A stretch of 64,000 nucleotides of DNA from Rossellomorea aquimaris (GTDB taxonomy: Bacteria; Bacillota; Bacilli; Bacillales; Bacillaceae_B), in NCBI RefSeq assembly GCF_020172085.1, contig NZ_JAIVAT010000003.1:1302001-1366000 (forward strand), in the 5' to 3' direction. A program made the position numbers and the translations under genes. The notes below the pieces were generated by a model that ran no database searches, had not been told where the DNA came from, and saw nothing but the letters and a program-made list of their open reading frames with translations. This document shows, one piece after another, positions 60,564 through 64,000 of this stretch (positions within the stretch are counted from its first letter, which is position 1; each line of letters begins with the position of its first letter).

Positions 60564-61073
60564 CTATTCGTATAATTTCTTCAGTTCTTTCAGAACAAAA
60601 TTCTCCCGTTTGATCCATTGGTTGTTCTCGAATTTGTCCATTAACTGCTCATTACAGGTAATGGCCTCATCCAACGTCACCCAACTTGGCGTCATCTCCA
60701 GTTCCGACTCATATTCTTCTAATTGTTGTGGGATAACTTCCCTGTCCAATAGTTCACACCTGTAATAGTGTGAAGTCATCTCGAATATGGTATCGTCATC
60801 AAATAAGTCCATATATCTTTGGGTCACTATTCCTATTAGTTCTCTCACGACACAGTGTACGAAGCCTGTTTCTTCACGAACCTCTCTCTGCAGTGCCTCG
60901 ACCAAGGTCTCTTCTGCTTCGAGCCCCCCGCCGGGAAATTTATAGTCTCCCCTGTTGGAATTCATAAGGAGAATTTGATCATCTTGCATGATCACAGCTT
61001 TTACGGCCGTTCGATGTTTCACTTTGGATCCTGATATCTCATTTCTCTGTTTACCTATTAGAGTTTCAAACAA
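60564..61073 (-). CDS. Nudix hydrolase
   Basis: 169 aa. Nudix box GGGLEAEETLVEALQREVRE followed by ETG. The TTG start at 61073 has AAGGAG eight bases upstream and overlaps the end of the preceding gene by eight bases, so the two are coupled. Substrate unknown. Confidence 0.87.
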   Translation of the reverse strand: MFETLIGKQRNEISGSKVKHRTAVKAVIMQDDQILLMNSNRGDYKFPGGGLEAEETLVEALQREVREETGFVHCVVRELIGIVTQRYMDLFDDDTIFEMTSHYYRCELLDREVIPQQLEEYESELEMTPSWVTLDEAITCNEQLMDKFENNQWIKRENFVLKELKKLYE

Positions 61074-61491
61074 AGCCGTCGCTCCTTTTTCCTCTTACAA
61101 TGGCCATCCCTACAATTTGATCGGAAAAGACAATCATTTCATCCATTTCTGTAATAGATTCGGGAGCTGAAAGTGATTTTAGTCGAACGTCTTTCATATG
61201 GATCGGAGCAGTGACATTTGATGCCACCAATTCAGGTGGAAGTTCATTAAGCTCCTCTTCAAAACGACCAAGTCCATACTCCATAAATGTCTTTTTTTGT
61301 TCTTCATTTTCAAATAGGTTGATCTCCCCTTCAATCATGGCTGATTGAGTAAGGACTTGTATCGTGCACTTAGGAGAGGAAATGACTCCATCTGAGTCTT
61401 CTCCTTTTTCAATCTGTTGTTTTAAATCGAACAGATGGGTGATCACGGCTTTTTTGTAATCCATCGCATTTTGGATCGTTTCCAACTTCAT
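61066..61491 (-). CDS. Conserved-looking protein of unknown function
   Basis: 141 aa, acidic, mixed alpha-beta, without membrane segment. No family recognised. GGGGG lies 11 bases before ATG 61491 and eight before the adjacent TTG 61494, so the start may be one codon earlier. Translationally coupled to the Nudix hydrolase downstream. Confidence 0.65.
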   Translation of the reverse strand: MKLETIQNAMDYKKAVITHLFDLKQQIEKGEDSDGVISSPKCTIQVLTQSAMIEGEINLFENEEQKKTFMEYGLGRFEEELNELPPELVASNVTAPIHMKDVRLKSLSAPESITEMDEMIVFSDQIVGMAIVRGKRSDGFV

Positions 61492-61606
61492 CAATTTTAG
61501 TTCCCCCTTTAAATTCATAACAAGATCAAACTAGAGGAGTTTTAGGTTCAACATCTTGGAAGACGCTTATGTTCAAAGGCTAGACGTGTTGAATTCCGTT
61601 CAGATA

Positions 61607-62644
61607 TCAGTTTCTTGCATCAGGTAGAATGGACATGATATTTTCTTTGATGTGTTTTACTTGCTTCATTCCAACCATGGTTGAAAGAACTCCTCCCGTC
61701 TGAATGATTTCTTGTAAACATTCATGAGGATCCTGATTTTCTTTAAATACTTTCCCTAGTTGGAAGGGAGCACTGGTAGTAGAGGATAATCCCAATTTTT
61801 CTGCAGCAACAAGCAAAGGGTGGAATTCATTTTGTACTAATTGATTTTTGAACGTAATCGATTCAGTAAACTGTTTGTTGAGTGGAAATTGGATAAATTT
61901 AAAATGATGATCTTCCCCTGCAATGGACTTTGCTCTATTCACCACCTCTTCAATAGAAATATAACCATTATCTTCAGGTGATTTCAGAAGTCCCGTCCAC
62001 GTTGCCAATCCATAATACCGTATATTCCCACATTGAACCTGATCTTCTAAAGTGGAAAATACGCTCTCCATATTCTGATAGAAAGTCTCGGGTCCAAGAG
62101 CCATCATGGAGATTTCAGGGTTATGAACATAGTAGATATCAATTGTTCCAAGATTCAGATGCTGTTTACTTTGAGCGATGGCAAATTGATAATAGCGTGG
62201 GGTTAGGACATGTTTTTGATGCTCCACTTCATTCAAATCCGCTCCCTGTATGATTCCTGGCTCAAGTAAAACCTTTTGGAGATATTCTTTTGGAACAAGA
62301 TTTTTCATCACATCTCCAGGAATGATACCAGCTTTTGAAGAAACGACGATAGATTCCCTGCTCAAAATCTTCTTATCATGTATTAAGGATTTCAGAACAT
62401 ACCCTATATCCCTTTCCGATCGCATTCCCCGATAATTGAGGGCGGTATCGATGAAATTCAATCCATTCTGCAAACCATATTGAATCCCTTCCCTATATAG
62501 ATCAGAGTCTATTTCGTTCATTTCCCCCAAATGGGTTCCCAAAGCGATAGGTGAAACCACAAATTCAGAGAATGTACGATAAGTCAAAGTGAATTTCTGG
62601 CCATACTTCCTTGTTGAATTGAAATTTGCGTAACCGGGTATCAT
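61607..62644 (-). CDS. Aldo/keto reductase
   Basis: 345 aa. The AKR tetrad is visible: D in NFIDTALNYRG with the Y four residues on, K in SSKAG, and H in YVHNPE. The C-terminal nucleotide loop is shorter than usual. NADPH-dependent; substrate unknown. ATG 62644 has GGAGG seven bases upstream; another ATG two codons earlier is too near the site. Confidence 0.85.
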   Translation of the reverse strand: MIPGYANFNSTRKYGQKFTLTYRTFSEFVVSPIALGTHLGEMNEIDSDLYREGIQYGLQNGLNFIDTALNYRGMRSERDIGYVLKSLIHDKKILSRESIVVSSKAGIIPGDVMKNLVPKEYLQKVLLEPGIIQGADLNEVEHQKHVLTPRYYQFAIAQSKQHLNLGTIDIYYVHNPEISMMALGPETFYQNMESVFSTLEDQVQCGNIRYYGLATWTGLLKSPEDNGYISIEEVVNRAKSIAGEDHHFKFIQFPLNKQFTESITFKNQLVQNEFHPLLVAAEKLGLSSTTSAPFQLGKVFKENQDPHECLQEIIQTGGVLSTMVGMKQVKHIKENIMSILPDARN

Positions 62645-62738
62645 TGCCATTCCTCCCTCTTAAAAAACAGTATACTGGATAATAAATCCAATTAAGAGAC
62701 TGATATTTTTGCAAAGAGTATGATATAATGAACATATA

Positions 62739-62774
62739 GAAAGCCCGGGATCACGATGGAGATCTCGGGCTTTC
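62739..62774. terminator. Hairpin terminator, probably for citA
   Basis: 14-base arms GAAAGCCCGGGATC and GATCTCGGGCTTTC with one mismatch. It lies downstream of citA on the minus strand. A TATAAT at 62724-62729 on the plus strand precedes it, without a clear -35. Confidence 0.75.
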
Positions 62775-62850
62775 TTAAACGTACTTTGCTTATTTATTTC
62801 ACATCAAAAATGTTCCCAGGAACGAATTCCAGGTGTAGGTTCTTCTTTAA

Positions 62851-63936
62851 CTAGCAGTACTGTTTTCCAATATATTCTGACTGGGGACGGTAAATGGAGT
62901 TGTTTTCTGCCTGCTCCAACACGTGCGCAGTCCATCCAACGACTCGACTTGCTGTAAAAGTAGGTGTGAAAAGATCTGACGGTAAATGAATCGATTTCAT
63001 GATCGCGGCTGCATAAAATTCTACATTTGTGTAGAGGGATCTCCCCGGCTTACTTTCTGCTAAGAGTTCAATCGCCTTCTCCTCCACATATAGTGCCAGG
63101 TCGAGGGAGGGATCTTCCCCCATATTTTCTAACAACTTCTTCCTCAAAGCAATGGCTCTTGGATCATTCGTCTTGTAGACACGATGACCAAACCCCATCA
63201 GCTTTTCTCCCTTCACCAATTTATCCCTTAGAACACTTTCAGCTCTATCCCTGGTGCCTATCTCATTCAGTAACTCGATGACCCCTGATGGTGCTCCTCC
63301 GTGAAGGGGTCCTTTCATGGTCCCAATGGCTGCAGTTATAGCTGACACGAGATCGGATTCTGTAGACACAGTGACTCTTGCCGAAAAAGCAGAAGCATTC
63401 ATACCGTGCTCAAGTGTCAGGATCATATACGATTCCAACGCAGAGGCAATGGCCTTAGAGGGTCTCATCCCAGATAACATATATAGATAATTATCCACAT
63501 GGTTCAACTCAGGATCCGGCTCAATGAAAAGTTTTTCATTCATCAGATTGAAGCGGCAGGCGATAATGGTGGGAATGACGGCTGTTAATCTTATTGCCTG
63601 ATCAATGCTTGGTTTCCATTTGTATTGTGCTCCCCCTTCAGAAGAAATCACGGTTCTTAATACACTCATCATGTCCATTTCATGTGGTAATATTTGAATG
63701 ATATCGAGCATTATAGGAGTAAGGTATCGGTTGGTGCTCAGTTTCTTCTTTATCTCCAAGGCATCCTCCCTTGTAGGGATACGTCCATACCATAATAAGA
63801 AAGCAGCTTCTTCAAATGTTAGTTCCTTAAGCTCCCCGATTTCATACCCTCTATAGACGAGGGTTCCTTGCATTCCGTCAATATGACTGATTGCGGTTTG
63901 TGCTGCTATGATTCCTTTTAAACCTTCCCTGAACAT
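62851..63936 (-). CDS. citA: Citrate synthase
   Basis: 361 aa. Closely follows recalled B. subtilis CitA: ISHIDG near the start, EHGMNASAFSARV, GPLHGGAPSG and GFGHRVYKTNDPRA with the active histidines, FTPTFTASR with the catalytic region, and WTAHVLEQAENN near the C-terminus. Condenses oxaloacetate with acetyl-CoA. ATG 63936 has GGGG nine bases upstream; the ATG three codons earlier abuts that site. CitZ would be longer and sits with icd and mdh, which are absent here. Confidence 0.88.
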   Translation of the reverse strand: MFREGLKGIIAAQTAISHIDGMQGTLVYRGYEIGELKELTFEEAAFLLWYGRIPTREDALEIKKKLSTNRYLTPIMLDIIQILPHEMDMMSVLRTVISSEGGAQYKWKPSIDQAIRLTAVIPTIIACRFNLMNEKLFIEPDPELNHVDNYLYMLSGMRPSKAIASALESYMILTLEHGMNASAFSARVTVSTESDLVSAITAAIGTMKGPLHGGAPSGVIELLNEIGTRDRAESVLRDKLVKGEKLMGFGHRVYKTNDPRAIALRKKLLENMGEDPSLDLALYVEEKAIELLAESKPGRSLYTNVEFYAAAIMKSIHLPSDLFTPTFTASRVVGWTAHVLEQAENNSIYRPQSEYIGKQYC

Positions 63937-64000
63937 ACATAACATCCCCTTTTCCTTTATTACAATTAGTGTATAATGATTTTATAATTAAGAAAATTAA

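Noticed and set aside
62700..62774. Small RNA from a TATAAT on the plus strand running into the citA hairpin
   Set aside because: No convincing -35 (only CTGATA at 18 bp), and the transcript would be about 40 nt; the hairpin is explained as the citA terminator.

Overview
The window looks like a chromosomal segment of a Bacillaceae bacterium, close to Bacillus sensu lato and possibly a Rossellomorea-type marine or soil Bacillus. The genus is an inference; the family is well supported. GC content is moderate to low, Shine-Dalgarno sites are strong (AAGGAGG type), and TTG and GTG starts are frequent. Several genes look nearly identical to Bacillus subtilis proteins (guaC, citA, pbpA), and the dppABCDE-ykfABCD operon is in the B. 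subtilis order. I see no rRNA, tRNA, CRISPR array, prophage or intact transposase.

Layout. 1-9.4 kb: small membrane proteins, a DUF218 protein, two unrelated nucleotidyltransferases, the elongation-type class B penicillin-binding protein, a half-length Spo0M, a HAD phosphatase, a secreted LysM-CAP protein and an azoreductase. 9.5-16 kb: a yybP-ykoY type Mn2+ riboswitch with its own sigma-A promoter and terminator, driving a 45-aa FbpB-like small basic protein and a second half-length Spo0M; then GNATs, alpha/beta hydrolases, a CDF transporter with Mn-type metal sites and a lipoprotein. 16-31 kb: an exported 5'-nucleotidase, a 27-aa peptide with nine cysteines, an acyl-CoA dehydrogenase with its MerR regulator, a nucleoside hydrolase, GMP reductase, tatA, a methyltransferase flanked by inverted-repeat elements, a 1026-aa GNAT fusion and a DUF3231 protein.

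30.9-41.2 kb: the dpp-ykf operon for uptake and recycling of cell-wall peptides. It comprises D-aminopeptidase DppA, ABC importer DppBCDE, LD-carboxypeptidase YkfA, Ala-Glu epimerase YkfB, endopeptidase YkfC and ATPase YkfD. One further gene, a beta-lactamase-fold hydrolase without a signal peptide, closes the operon. A near-consensus CodY box overlaps the -10 of the promoter. 41.2-64 kb: housekeeping and accessory single genes, including a TraB-family protein, a divergent vWA/XRE-like pair, an atypical kinase, a nitronate monooxygenase, methyltransferases, Nudix hydrolases, an orphan sigma-like factor, an ABC-2 exporter, a pentapeptide-repeat protein, an aldo-keto reductase and citrate synthase.

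Two repeat families stand out. Four REPIN-like elements (two inverted copies of a 14-bp REP-like sequence, 65 or about 98 bp apart) lie at 585-683, 23888-23952, 24611-24675 and 25511-25608, and one lone copy lies inside a coding sequence at 5770. Two arrays with a strict 20-bp period lie in gene-free DNA at 41531-41580 and 44691-44870. The best candidates for undescribed biology are the Mn-riboswitch/Fbp/mini-Spo0M operon, the cysteine-rich microprotein, the REPIN and 20-bp arrays, the GNAT fusion with its leader ORF, and the cytosolic beta-lactamase-like gene in the muropeptide operon.
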